A stretch of DNA of 64,000 nt from an uncultured Bacteroidaceae bacterium (GTDB lineage: Bacteria; Bacteroidota; Bacteroidia; Bacteroidales; Bacteroidaceae). Positions 9,372 through 16,991 of this stretch are shown piece after piece. Numbering within the stretch: position 1 is the first letter of the stretch; the number at the start of each line of letters is the position of its first letter. The stretch lies in NCBI GenBank assembly GCA_934426255.1, contig CAKRYD010000003.1, positions 1 through 64,000 of the forward strand. The letters run 5' to 3'. Under the pieces are notes generated by a model that did no database searches, was not told where the DNA came from, and saw only the letters and a program-made list of their open reading frames with translations. The translations under genes and the position numbers were made by a program.

Positions 9372-10418
9372 CTATGTGCCGACATCATCAAACAAGCTCG
9401 GAGCATCAGTTGAAAGACCAAAGCGTGTACGACCCAAATGCTTATACGCCAAATCGGTGGCTTCGCGGCCGCGCGGAGTCCGCTTAATGAATCCTTCCAT
9501 GATAAGGAAAGGCTCATAAACTTCTTCTACCGTTCCTGCATCTTCGCCTATTGCCGTTGCAATGGTCGTTACCCCGACCGGTCCGCCATTAAACTTGTCA
9601 ATAATAGTGCTGAGAATCTTGTTGTCTATCTCGTCAAGGCCATATTGGTCTATATTCAATGCTTCCAATGCTATATGGGCAATTTTCAAGTCTATCTTGC
9701 CGGTACCCTTCACCTGCGCGAAGTCCCTGACACGGCGCAACAAGGCATTGGCTATACGTGGCGTCCCACGGCTGCGGCTTGCAATTTCGGCTGCCGCATC
9801 TGCATCTATCTCCATATTCAGGATGCGTGAAGAACGGGTAAGGATGCGCTGCAGCACTGCGGCATCATAGTATTCCAAATGCAAGTTAATGCCGAAACGG
9901 GCACGAAGGGGTGCGGTTAGCAATCCGCTACGGGTTGTTGCACCAACCAGCGTAAACGGATTCAGATCTATCTGGATGCTGCGTGCTGACGGGCCTTTGT
10001 CTATCATGATATCTATACGATAGTCTTCCATAGCCGAGTACAAATACTCCTCGACGATAGGCGACAAGCGATGTATCTCGTCAATGAAAAGCACGTCATG
10101 TGGTTCCAATGATGTGAGCAAACCGGCCAAATCACCGGGTTTGTCGAGCACAGGGCCTGATGTCACTTTGAAACCTACGCCAAGTTCGTTGGCTATGATG
10201 TTGCTTAAAGTCGTTTTACCCAAGCCGGGAGGTCCGTGCAGCAGGGTATGATCAAGCGGCTCACCGCGATATTTGGCCGCTTCAACAAAGACGCACAAAT
10301 TGTCGACCACCTTGTTCTGTCCGGTAAAATCGTCAAATGAAAGTGGGCGCAATGCATTCTCGTATTCCTTGTCTGTAGTTGCGTGCTGCTCTGCACGAAT
10401 GTCAAAAGTATCATCCAT
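9372..10418 (-). CDS. ruvB: Holliday junction branch-migration helicase RuvB
   Basis: Hexameric AAA+ motor that drives branch migration with RuvA. The start is placed at ATG 10416-10418 (MDDTFDIRAE), giving 348 residues, the usual length; the longer frame adds a hydrophobic tail not found in RuvB. Walker A is GPPGLGKTTL, Walker B LFIDEIHRL, and sensor 1/arginine finger lie in GATTRSGLLTAPLRARFG. Sensor 2 is in RGTPRIANALLRRVRDF. The winged-helix C-terminus ends ...RTPRGREATDLAYKHLG. A possible promoter upstream is TTTG-N20-TAATTTCG. It heads the ruvB-ybeY-GNAT-esterase run. Confidence 0.97.
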   Translation of the reverse strand: MDDTFDIRAEQHATTDKEYENALRPLSFDDFTGQNKVVDNLCVFVEAAKYRGEPLDHTLLHGPPGLGKTTLSNIIANELGVGFKVTSGPVLDKPGDLAGLLTSLEPHDVLFIDEIHRLSPIVEEYLYSAMEDYRIDIMIDKGPSARSIQIDLNPFTLVGATTRSGLLTAPLRARFGINLHLEYYDAAVLQRILTRSSRILNMEIDADAAAEIASRSRGTPRIANALLRRVRDFAQVKGTGKIDLKIAHIALEALNIDQYGLDEIDNKILSTIIDKFNGGPVGVTTIATAIGEDAGTVEEVYEPFLIMEGFIKRTPRGREATDLAYKHLGRTRFGLSTDAPSLFDDVGT

Positions 10419-10574
10419 ATATGGGGCGAAATTAGTGAAAAGCAACTGAAAAGCCAAACAAAACCAACTTTTTTTCGCCAATGCCGAAAAAGCAAAAAGT
10501 ACGAAAAAACAGGCACAAAAAAAGTCGGACCGGATGTTTTTACACCACGGTCCGACTCTTGCAATTGCTTCGGT

Positions 10575-11504
10575 TTATTTCGAAGGAGCCTTTTCGGGCT
10601 CTATCTCGAGCAACTCCACTTTGAATATCAACGTTGAGAAAGGCTTTATCTGACCTGCTTCGCGGCTGCCATAGCCCAACTCCTGAGGGATGTATATTTC
10701 CCATGTCGAGCCTACAGGCATCTGCTGAATGGCTTCGGCCCAGCCTTTTATTACCTGCGTGCATTTGAACGTTGCGGGCTGTTTGCGTTTGTAGCTGCTG
10801 TCAAAGACAGTACCGTCTATCAGCTTTCCCTCATAGTTCACCTTCACGGTAGCATCGGCTTTGGGCTTCGGTCCTTTACCTTCGGTCAGCACTTTGTATT
10901 GAACGCCGCTCGGCAGTTTCTTGACTCCGGGCTTCTTGGCGTTTTCTGCCAACCATTCTTCACCGGCTTTGCGGTTGGGGCCATACTTTTGCTCGGCTAT
11001 CTGATCCTTATAGTATACCATCTGATTGTTGGCTACGGTCATGGCACTATCTATAGAAATCTTGCCTTGTCCGGTCACGGCAGCCAAAAATCCCTGCTTG
11101 TATTGCTCTACGTCAATAAAGGGTTTCTTGGGTTCTCCCGTGATTTGCTGGTTCAGCTGCTCAAGGAATTGGTTCATTATCTGCGAACCTATCTGCAGTC
11201 CTGCGCTATATGCCTGCACTTTCTTGTCGGCCGGGTCTTTGAGTACTTCTTGAAGTCCACGCACAAAGTCGCCCATATTGTTGATTGTATCTACTCCCAT
11301 GCGTTGCGCCAGGTAGTTTTTCAATCCTCCGACCTGCGCCATTCCCATGTAAAAGCTAAAGTCCGAACGGCTCACTGTGTCAGCCTTTTGTTCGGCGGCC
11401 ACCTCCTTTTTAGTCACTTTCTTGGTGGTCGTTTTACGAATTTTAGCCGATGCCATGATACAGGCAGCGGCTAAAATCATCGTGACTACTACACGAAACT
11501 TCAT
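10575..11504 (-). CDS. FKBP-type peptidyl-prolyl isomerase, exported (FkpA-like)
   Basis: A 309-residue periplasmic isomerase/chaperone. A Sec signal (residues 1-20, cleavage near ASA-KI) is followed by a Lys/Thr-rich linker, an FKBP_N dimerisation domain (DFSFYMGMAQVGGLKNYL...) and a C-terminal FKBP domain. The active-site pattern VKVNYEGKLIDGTVFDSS, then VIKGWAEAIQQMPVG, WEIYIPQELGYG and LIFKVELLEI is complete. Its ATG shares one base with the stop of the upstream FKBP gene (TAATG at 11502-11506), which implies translational coupling. It is the last of three FKBP genes in a run. A Cys at residue 15 sits in a weak lipobox context; signal peptidase I processing looks more likely. Confidence 0.94.
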   Translation of the reverse strand: MKFRVVVTMILAAACIMASAKIRKTTTKKVTKKEVAAEQKADTVSRSDFSFYMGMAQVGGLKNYLAQRMGVDTINNMGDFVRGLQEVLKDPADKKVQAYSAGLQIGSQIMNQFLEQLNQQITGEPKKPFIDVEQYKQGFLAAVTGQGKISIDSAMTVANNQMVYYKDQIAEQKYGPNRKAGEEWLAENAKKPGVKKLPSGVQYKVLTEGKGPKPKADATVKVNYEGKLIDGTVFDSSYKRKQPATFKCTQVIKGWAEAIQQMPVGSTWEIYIPQELGYGSREAGQIKPFSTLIFKVELLEIEPEKAPSK

Positions 11505-12382
11505 TATTTTTCTACTTTAACGAGCTCCAATTTGAATATCAGTGCCGAGAAAGGTTTGATCTTGTCGCCTGCTTCACGACTGCCATAGCCCAGCTCTTGC
11601 GGCAGATATATTTCCCATACCGAGCCTTCGGGCATCAAGGTCAGTGCTTCTATCCATCCGGGTACCATTTGGTTGACTACCACTTCTACGGGTTTGCCGT
11701 CGTTGTTCTTATAGGAGCTGTCAAACACTGTGCCATCAATGAGGCGGCCTTCATAGCTAACCTGCACTTTGGTTGTATCGGCCGGGATGGGACCGTTGCC
11801 TTCTTTGATCACTTTGTATTGGAGACCGCTTTTTGTGGTCTTTACGCCTGCTTTGTTCTTATTGGCGGCAAGGAATTTCTCGCCTGCTTCTTTGTTGGCA
11901 CTGTATACTGTGCTGAGTTGCTTTTCACGGAAAGATGTCATCTTTGCCTGCAGCTCTTTTTCAACTTGTTTCATGGGAATCTTTTCTCCTTTTCCCTTGG
12001 TACCGGCGATGAAGCCTGCAATAAGGTTGCGCAAGCTGATGGTCTTTGTGCTGTCTTCTCCGAAGAGTTGGTAGTTCACACCCTTATACATCTGTGTACC
12101 CAACTGTTGCCCTATTTGGATTCCGGCAAAGTAGGCTGCTTTCTTTTTGTCGTCACCTGCTTGTGCTGCCGAAGCTACACCTTTGTAGAAATCGTCCATA
12201 TAGGCTGTATCAACACCGAGGCGTTCCGACAGGTATGTCTTGAGGCCTTTGGAGTTGGCCATTCCCAATTCGTAGCTAAGTGTGTCGAGTTCCGTCTTCA
12301 AACTGGCGCTTGGACCTGCATTTTTCTGGCATGAGCCGAATGCAATGATGGCTGCTCCTGCCATTACTAATAACTTCTTCAT
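11504..12382 (-). CDS. FKBP-type peptidyl-prolyl isomerase, lipoprotein
   Basis: A 292-residue FKBP with a lipoprotein signal: MKKLLVMAGAAIIAFGSC gives a lipobox ending at Cys18, so it is predicted to be lipid-anchored in the envelope. The FKBP_N part (ELGMANSKGLKTYLSERLG) and the C-terminal catalytic domain (VQVSYEGRLIDGTVFDSS, VPGWIEALTLMPEGS, WEIYLPQELGYG, LIFKLELVKV) closely resemble the neighbouring exported copy. The two probably arose by tandem duplication. The stop overlaps the next start by one base. It follows the cytoplasmic FKBP after 39 bp. Confidence 0.94.
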   Translation of the reverse strand: MKKLLVMAGAAIIAFGSCQKNAGPSASLKTELDTLSYELGMANSKGLKTYLSERLGVDTAYMDDFYKGVASAAQAGDDKKKAAYFAGIQIGQQLGTQMYKGVNYQLFGEDSTKTISLRNLIAGFIAGTKGKGEKIPMKQVEKELQAKMTSFREKQLSTVYSANKEAGEKFLAANKNKAGVKTTKSGLQYKVIKEGNGPIPADTTKVQVSYEGRLIDGTVFDSSYKNNDGKPVEVVVNQMVPGWIEALTLMPEGSVWEIYLPQELGYGSREAGDKIKPFSALIFKLELVKVEK

Positions 12383-12421
12383 TCTATCTGTTGTTTTAAT
12401 TATTTGTTTTTGTTCTAATGA

Positions 12422-13027
12422 TTACTCTACCGATAACAGCTCTACATCGAAGATCAAAGCTGCATACGGAGGTATCAGGTTGCCTGCTCCGTTTTCGCCG
12501 TAAGCAAGGTTGAAGGGTATGTAGAAGCGGTATTTTGCTCCTTCGCCCATCAGTTGCAAGCCTTCTGTCCAGCCTGCTATGACGCCGTTCAGGGGGAATA
12601 CGGCCGGTTCTCCGCGTTTGTAGCTGCTGTCAAATACCGTTCCGTCTATCAAGGTGCCTTCATAGTGGCATTTCACATTGTCGGTTGCCTTGGGCTTTTT
12701 ACCGGTTCCTTCGCGCAATACTTCATACTGCAAGCCGCTCGGCAAGGTTTTTATGCCTTCGCGCTTGGCGTTTTCCTGCAGGAAAGCTTCGCCTTCCTTT
12801 CTGGCTGCTGCGCCTTTTTCTGCCATTGCGGCATGCTTGCGTGCCTCGGCATCTTGTATAAAGTCGGACACGAGCTTCTGGGCTTCGTTGGTGTCAATGG
12901 CAGGCTTGTTGCCGTTCAACATGTCTACTATGGCTTGTGTGAAGTCTTCTGCCACCAAGTCTGTTGCACCAAGGTCGCGCAACTGTGTACCTATGCCGAT
13001 ACCTAAAGCATAACTTAATTTATCCAT
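12422..13027 (-). CDS. FKBP-type peptidyl-prolyl isomerase, no signal peptide (FklB-like)
   Basis: A 201-residue FKBP that begins directly with the FKBP_N domain (MDKLSYALGIGIGTQLRDLG) and has no signal peptide, so it is probably cytoplasmic, as for FklB-type proteins. The catalytic domain has VKCHYEGTLIDGTVFDSS, VIAGWTEGLQLMGEGA, YRFYIPFNLAYGENGAG and ALIFDVELLSVE. It is the first gene of a three-FKBP operon with a -7 box about 29 bp upstream. The three genes thus place related isomerases in cytoplasm, membrane and periplasm. Confidence 0.94.
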   Translation of the reverse strand: MDKLSYALGIGIGTQLRDLGATDLVAEDFTQAIVDMLNGNKPAIDTNEAQKLVSDFIQDAEARKHAAMAEKGAAARKEGEAFLQENAKREGIKTLPSGLQYEVLREGTGKKPKATDNVKCHYEGTLIDGTVFDSSYKRGEPAVFPLNGVIAGWTEGLQLMGEGAKYRFYIPFNLAYGENGAGNLIPPYAALIFDVELLSVE

Positions 13028-13055
13028 GAATCTGTATTTCTCTAATTTAGTGGCG

Positions 13056-13063
13056 CAAAAATA
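13056..13063 (-). promoter_or_regulatory. -7 promoter box of the FKBP operon
   Basis: TATTTTTG on the minus strand fits TAnnTTTG and lies about 29 bp upstream of the ATG at 13027. Confidence 0.6.
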
Positions 13064-13136
13064 GCACTTTTTTCATATATACGCCTTGTTTTACAGCTAA
13101 TAATTGTTCAGGGTGCGATATTCGGGAGTTTATTGT

Positions 13137-13144
13137 TACCTTTG
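13137..13144 (+). promoter_or_regulatory. -7 promoter box of the sirtuin gene
   Basis: TACCTTTG followed by CC, 20 bp before the ATG at 13164. No clear -33 TTTG at the usual spacing. Confidence 0.6.
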
Positions 13145-13163
13145 CCGCAAAACTATTTGAGCC

Positions 13164-13874
13164 ATGAAGAAATTGGTTGCACTGACCGGCGCAGGCATGA
13201 GTGCGGAAAGCGGATTCAGCACGTTCAGGGATGCCGGAGGTTTGTGGGAGAAGTACCCGGTTGAACAGGTGGCTTCGCATGAGGGATGGTTGAGAGACCC
13301 TGTATTGGTCAACAACTTTTACAATGGTTTGCGCAAGCAGCTGCTGGCTGCACGCCCCAACCTCGGGCATGAGTTGCTGGCGGGCCTTGAAAAGGACTAT
13401 GAGGTGACGGTCATCACGCAGAACATCGACAATCTTCACGAACGTGCAGGCAGCAGCCATGTCATCCATTTGCACGGCGAACTGATGAAGGTCACGTCAA
13501 GCCGTGATGTGGACAATCCCGCTTGCATCGAAGAGCTGCGGCCCGACGATTGTGAAGTCAAGCCGGGCCAGAAGGCCAAGGACGGCAGCCTGTTGCGGCC
13601 GTTTATTGTCTTTTTTGGTGAAGGTGTGCCTATGATCGGCCCTGCGGCCGAAGAGGTGGCAACGGCCGACTTGTTTATTGTCATCGGCACATCTCTGGTT
13701 GTTTATCCTGCAGCCGGACTGTTGCACTATGTGCGTCCGGGGGTTCCCATCTATCTGATTGACCCAAAACCGGTGAATACAGGCGACACTCCGAATGTCA
13801 CCTTTATTCACAAGACGGCTTCGGAAGGCATGAAAGAGCTGGTCACCCTGCTCGGCCATGGCCGGCAGTCGTGA
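13164..13874 (+). CDS. cobB: Sir2-family NAD-dependent protein deacylase
   Basis: Removes acyl groups from lysines using NAD. The 236 residues include the NAD motif GAGMSAESGFSTFRD, the TQNIDNLH motif and the catalytic His in IHLHGEL. The zinc-ribbon region between HGEL and LLRPFIVFFGEGVPM has only two cysteines (near PACIEE and PDDCEV) rather than four, so it probably does not bind zinc; I recall this as common in Bacteroidetes sirtuins. The YxxR motif that selects acidic acyl groups in CobB/SIRT5 reads YNGLR here, moving the Arg by one position. The gene is convergent with the DJ-1 gene, with a single base between the stop codons. Confidence 0.93.
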   Translation: MKKLVALTGAGMSAESGFSTFRDAGGLWEKYPVEQVASHEGWLRDPVLVNNFYNGLRKQLLAARPNLGHELLAGLEKDYEVTVITQNIDNLHERAGSSHVIHLHGELMKVTSSRDVDNPACIEELRPDDCEVKPGQKAKDGSLLRPFIVFFGEGVPMIGPAAEEVATADLFIVIGTSLVVYPAAGLLHYVRPGVPIYLIDPKPVNTGDTPNVTFIHKTASEGMKELVTLLGHGRQS

Positions 13875-13875
13875 C

Positions 13876-14421
13876 TCAGGCTATTTCCATACCCGATTTC
13901 ACAGCGGCCACTTTGTCGCCTCCCTGCAAGGCATACAGCAGGGCAAGACCGAATTCGACAGAATGACCGGCACCGATTGCGGTGATCAGGTTGCGGTCCT
14001 GCTCCACATCCCGGCCTGTATATACGTAGCCCGTCATCTCGTCTTTGGTGCTGTGATGGCTTGTCAGCCTGTAGCCTTGGGCTATGCCGTAGCGTTTCAG
14101 TATGGTGGGTGCGCCACAAATGGCCCCTACTATCCTGCCCGTCTCCATGTATTTCCTTACGGCTTCGCCCACCTCAAGCGTGTCAGCGAGGTTCTTGTAG
14201 CCTGGATATCCGCCCGGAAGTATCAATGCATCACCGTCGTCGATATCTACATCTTTCAATATGCGATCGGCCTTTACTTCTATGCCTTGTGAGCTTGTCA
14301 CCATCAGGTTGTCGGTGATTGATATGCTTTCTATGTTCATGCCGGCTCTTCTGAATACATCGATTGGAGCCAGGGCCTCAATGGTTTCGAAACCTTCGGC
14401 CAGGAGAATGTAAATCTTCAT
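13876..14421 (-). CDS. DJ-1/PfpI (YajL/ThiJ) family protein
   Basis: A 181-residue class I glutamine-amidotransferase-like protein. The nucleophile elbow is VGAICGAPTIL with the catalytic Cys, and the conserved Glu lies in the N-terminal loop AEGFETIEALAP. Relatives act as glyoxalases, deglycases or redox chaperones; which activity applies cannot be told. The ATG overlaps the pdxB stop by four bases (ATGA at 14418-14421), indicating translational coupling with pdxB. Whether this reflects protection of aldehyde intermediates is speculation. Confidence 0.9.
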   Translation of the reverse strand: MKIYILLAEGFETIEALAPIDVFRRAGMNIESISITDNLMVTSSQGIEVKADRILKDVDIDDGDALILPGGYPGYKNLADTLEVGEAVRKYMETGRIVGAICGAPTILKRYGIAQGYRLTSHHSTKDEMTGYVYTGRDVEQDRNLITAIGAGHSVEFGLALLYALQGGDKVAAVKSGMEIA

Positions 14422-15488
14422 ATGCTTGTATTTATAGGTTCATCAGAAATGTTGTTGCATGCTGTCTGCGGCCACACTTCCCGGCGCAGGCGGTAATTGC
14501 CCCTGAGCTGTTCGAAGCTGTGGGGCGAAGCCTTGAGCATGTTGCTGTCATCATGGGGATTGTAGAGCTGCAATGCCCTTTCCTCCTCGTTGCCTGACGG
14601 CCGCAACTCTGCGGGCAATGAGGGTGGCTGAATGGTAAAGTTGGGCTTTATTCCGAAATAGCTGCACACGGCTTCAAGGGCCATCCTCGTGGCATTGGCC
14701 TTGCCGTCTGCGCTATATCCGGCAATATGGGGCGTTGCTATGAAGGCTTTTTCGAGTAATGGCAACGATATGTCGGGCTCGTTTTCCCATGTGTCTATCA
14801 CGGCTGCACCCACCGCTCCGCGGTCAAGGGCTTCGATCCAGGCTGCATTGTCGACCACTCCCCCACGGGCGGCATTGATGATGACGGGACGGTGGCACAA
14901 CCGGCGAAAGAAGTTTTCATCGGCCAGATGCCACGTAGGATGTTCTCCTCCCGTGGTGAGTGGGGTGTGAAAGGTGATGACATCGCAGCTTCTCTCTATT
15001 TCTTCGAGCGAGACAAAGGCTCCCCCTTCCTGCCGTTGCCGCGGAGGGTCGTTGAGCAGGATGCGGCCTGCCATCTTTTCCACGGCTTGTTGCACGGCCT
15101 TTCCCACATGACCTACGCCCACGATGCCAAGGGTTGATGCGGAAGGATTGTACAGACCGGCCCTTTTCAGCACTATAAGGCTGTTCCTTATATATTGGGC
15201 CACCGATGTGGCATTGCAGCCGGGACAATTGGTCCAATGGATATGGTGCGACTCCAGATAGTCCACATCGAGATGCTCGTAGCCTATGGTGGCCGTCACC
15301 ACACATTTCACCTTGCTGCCGCCGAGCAGGGCTTCGTTGCAACGGGTGCGGGTCCTGACTATCAGCGCATCGGCATCGCGCACATCGCGGGGAGCTATCC
15401 CGGCTCCGGGCAGATAGCTCACCTCGTCGAACAGGCTCGCGGCCGCTTCCCTGATATAGGGAATCTTGTCGTCTATTACCACCTTCAT
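14418..15488 (-). CDS. pdxB: 4-phosphoerythronate dehydrogenase
   Basis: NAD-dependent oxidation of 4-phospho-D-erythronate, the second step of the DXP-independent branch of pyridoxal phosphate synthesis. The start at ATG 15486-15488 (MKVVIDDKIPYIREAA) gives 356 residues; the longer frame adds an unrelated N-terminus. The Rossmann motif GIVGVGHVGKAVQ is preceded by the substrate-domain segment DADALIVRTRTRCN. The catalytic residues of the D-2-hydroxyacid dehydrogenase family fall in INAARGGVVDN, DTWENEPDI and ATPHIAGYSADG. A -7 box lies unusually close to the ATG (15494-15501). Coupled to the downstream DJ-1 gene. Confidence 0.95.
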   Translation of the reverse strand: MKVVIDDKIPYIREAAASLFDEVSYLPGAGIAPRDVRDADALIVRTRTRCNEALLGGSKVKCVVTATIGYEHLDVDYLESHHIHWTNCPGCNATSVAQYIRNSLIVLKRAGLYNPSASTLGIVGVGHVGKAVQQAVEKMAGRILLNDPPRQRQEGGAFVSLEEIERSCDVITFHTPLTTGGEHPTWHLADENFFRRLCHRPVIINAARGGVVDNAAWIEALDRGAVGAAVIDTWENEPDISLPLLEKAFIATPHIAGYSADGKANATRMALEAVCSYFGIKPNFTIQPPSLPAELRPSGNEEERALQLYNPHDDSNMLKASPHSFEQLRGNYRLRREVWPQTACNNISDEPINTSI

Positions 15489-15493
15489 GTTTG

Positions 15494-15501
15494 CAAAGAT
15501 A
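15494..15501 (-). promoter_or_regulatory. -7 promoter box very close to pdxB start (possible leaderless transcript)
   Basis: TATCTTTG on the minus strand ends six bases before the pdxB ATG at 15488. With the usual spacing the transcript would start at or next to the ATG. Confidence 0.5.
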
Positions 15502-15542
15502 ATGTTTTTATCGAAAAAGAGATGCGTTACAGGAAAAAACCT

Positions 15543-15550
15543 TATATTTG
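15543..15550 (+). promoter_or_regulatory. -7 promoter box of the DUF4254 gene
   Basis: TATATTTG followed by C, about 30 bp before the ATG at 15580, divergent from pdxB. Confidence 0.65.
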
Positions 15551-15579
15551 CAGATATAACCAATCATAAGTAGGACATT

Positions 15580-16185
15580 ATGGAATTTACGAAATTATGC
15601 CAGCCCATATTCGGCAGGGCCATCGACGACTATCACGTCAAAGACAATGTGGACACCCCCATTGCCAACCCCTACGAACAGGGCACCATAGAGCACGACC
15701 TGTATCTGAAGGCCTGGATTGACACGGTACAATGGCACTTCGAAGACCTTATCCGTGACCCCAACATCGCCCCCGCCGAAGCTCTTGTACTGAAACGGCG
15801 CATCGACAAGAGCAACCAGGACCGCACAGACCTCGTGGAACGCATCGACAGCTATTTCCTCAACAAATACAAGGATACACGCATTCTGCCCTCGGCCACC
15901 ATCAATACAGAGAGTCCGGCCTGGGCCATCGACCGTCTCTGCATCCTTGACCTGAAAATCTATCACATGAAGGAGCAGGCCGAACGCAGCGATGCCTCTG
16001 AAGAACATCGCGAACGTTGCCGCAGGAAACTGGCCGTACTGATGGAACAGCAAAAAGACCTTTCCGAGGCCATCGACACTTTGCTCGACGACATTGCTGC
16101 CGGACGCAAGTACATGAAGGTGTATAAACAGATGAAAATGTACAACGACAAAGACACCAACCCTGTGCTCTACAAGCAAAAATAA
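15580..16185 (+). CDS. DUF4254 domain protein
   Basis: A 201-residue soluble protein with no signal peptide, recognised as the Bacteroidetes family DUF4254. It is largely alpha-helical and acidic, with signature segments IANPYEQGTIEHDLYLKA, DTVQWHFEDLIRDP and RIDKSNQDRTDLVE and a lysine-rich C-terminus. The function is unknown; in related genomes such genes often sit near lipopolysaccharide glycosyltransferases, but here none is adjacent. It is monocistronic: own promoter, strong terminator 20 bp after the stop. Confidence 0.85.
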   Translation: MEFTKLCQPIFGRAIDDYHVKDNVDTPIANPYEQGTIEHDLYLKAWIDTVQWHFEDLIRDPNIAPAEALVLKRRIDKSNQDRTDLVERIDSYFLNKYKDTRILPSATINTESPAWAIDRLCILDLKIYHMKEQAERSDASEEHRERCRRKLAVLMEQQKDLSEAIDTLLDDIAAGRKYMKVYKQMKMYNDKDTNPVLYKQK

Positions 16186-16205
16186 TCATACCTCTCAACA
16201 GACGG

Positions 16206-16232
16206 GGCAGCCTACTTTGGCTGCCTTTTTTT
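16206..16232 (+). terminator. Intrinsic terminator of the DUF4254 gene
   Basis: Perfect 7-bp stem GGCAGCC / GGCTGCC (16206-16212, 16219-16225) with a six-base loop, followed by seven T. Confidence 0.93.
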
Positions 16233-16257
16233 GTGGATGCAAGCCATTAAGAAAAGT

Positions 16258-16350
16258 CCTTAATTTTTCTAAGTAAATTACTTAATCGCATCATAACTAA
16301 CACCTTATACCTCAACATTGCACCTTGCAACCTGCAAAATGGCACATTGT
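16258..16350. repeat. Weak array with 20-23 bp period (array 3)
   Basis: Related short words recur at roughly regular spacing: CTTAA at 16259 and 16281, CTTAT at 16304, CTTGC at 16324, and CATTG at 16345 (intervals 22, 23, 20, 21). The segment ACATTGCACCTTGCA resembles ACATTAAACCTTGCA in the array near 36.7 kb. It lies between the terminator at 16206-16232 and the promoter at 16375-16405. Far less regular than the arrays at 16992 and 36683; may be chance. Confidence 0.35.
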
Positions 16351-16374
16351 CGTTAAAATTATTCCATTTTACAT

Positions 16375-16405
16375 TTTGTTATATCAAATATTTTATATAC
16401 CTTTG
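16375..16405 (+). promoter_or_regulatory. Full -33/-7 promoter of the HU-like gene
   Basis: TTTG (16375-16378), then 19 bp, then TACCTTTG (16398-16405): an exact match to the Bacteroidetes consensus. It lies 28 bp before the ATG at 16434 and excludes the longer frame from 16347. Confidence 0.85.
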
Positions 16406-16433
16406 CCGTGGTTTTTTAAATTTTGATATATCT

Positions 16434-16847
16434 ATGTTAAATTGCAGTTTGTGCTTGTTACACTACAAGCTGGTTAAAAAGACGAATCGTCTTAAGGAGA
16501 ATGAAGTAAAGTTTTACCCACAACCGGTAAAACTGGGTGTAAAACAAACCAAAGACCTGGCAAAGGAAATTGCAGGTCGCTGCTCCCTGACAAGGGGTGA
16601 TGTGCTTAATGTGCTGAGTAATCTTAGCGAAGTGATTAACAAGTGGCTCGTGGCAGGCTATCATGTCAAGCTCGACAATCTGGGAACCCTGCGTCTGACC
16701 TTCAGAAGTGAAGGCAGTGCAACGGCAGAGGAGTGCGATGCAAGGCTCGTCAAATACGTAAGAGTAAGGCTGCTTGGCGACATGGATCTGCGCGAAGAGC
16801 TGCAGAAGAACGTCAAGTTCGAGAAGGTTTCGAAGATCAAGGTTTGA
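16434..16847 (+). CDS. HU-related DNA-binding protein
   Basis: A 137-residue protein of the Bacteroidetes HU-like family (HU domain plus C-terminal extension). The start at ATG 16434 (MLNCSLC...) lies downstream of the promoter at 16375-16405. The HU fold is seen in TKDLAKEIAGRCSLTRGDV, followed by LSNLSEVINKWLVAGYHVKLDNLGTLRL, which matches the helix-strand order of HU with the conserved G-x-L-x-L segment. The proline of the DNA-intercalating arm is not evident; the arm region reads RSEGSATAEEC. A basic tail (KNVKFEKVSKIKV) follows. Likely a nucleoid-associated protein; it stands alone, flanked by periodic repeat arrays on both sides. Confidence 0.82.
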   Translation: MLNCSLCLLHYKLVKKTNRLKENEVKFYPQPVKLGVKQTKDLAKEIAGRCSLTRGDVLNVLSNLSEVINKWLVAGYHVKLDNLGTLRLTFRSEGSATAEECDARLVKYVRVRLLGDMDLREELQKNVKFEKVSKIKV

Positions 16848-16905
16848 TTTTAGAGCCGGATTTTTACGGCTTTGATTAAAAAACTTTACAAAACGACATG
16901 CAACC

Positions 16906-16922
16906 CAAGCCTATCAGGCTTG
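16906..16922. other. Small perfect hairpin
   Basis: CAAGCCT-ATC-AGGCTTG, a 7-bp stem with a three-base loop, between the HU-like gene and the terminator at 16942. No T tract follows, so its role is unclear. Confidence 0.5.
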
Positions 16923-16941
16923 CGGAATTGTTAACTTTGAG

Positions 16942-16972
16942 CCGCCACAGCTTAGGCTGCGGCGGTTTTTTT
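16942..16972 (+). terminator. Intrinsic terminator downstream of the HU-like gene
   Basis: Stem CCGCCACAGC / GCTGCGGCGG with one mismatch and the loop TTAG, followed by seven T. It marks the left border of the repeat array at 16992. Confidence 0.92.
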
Positions 16973-16991
16973 GTGCCTTGGCGTGCCTTAC

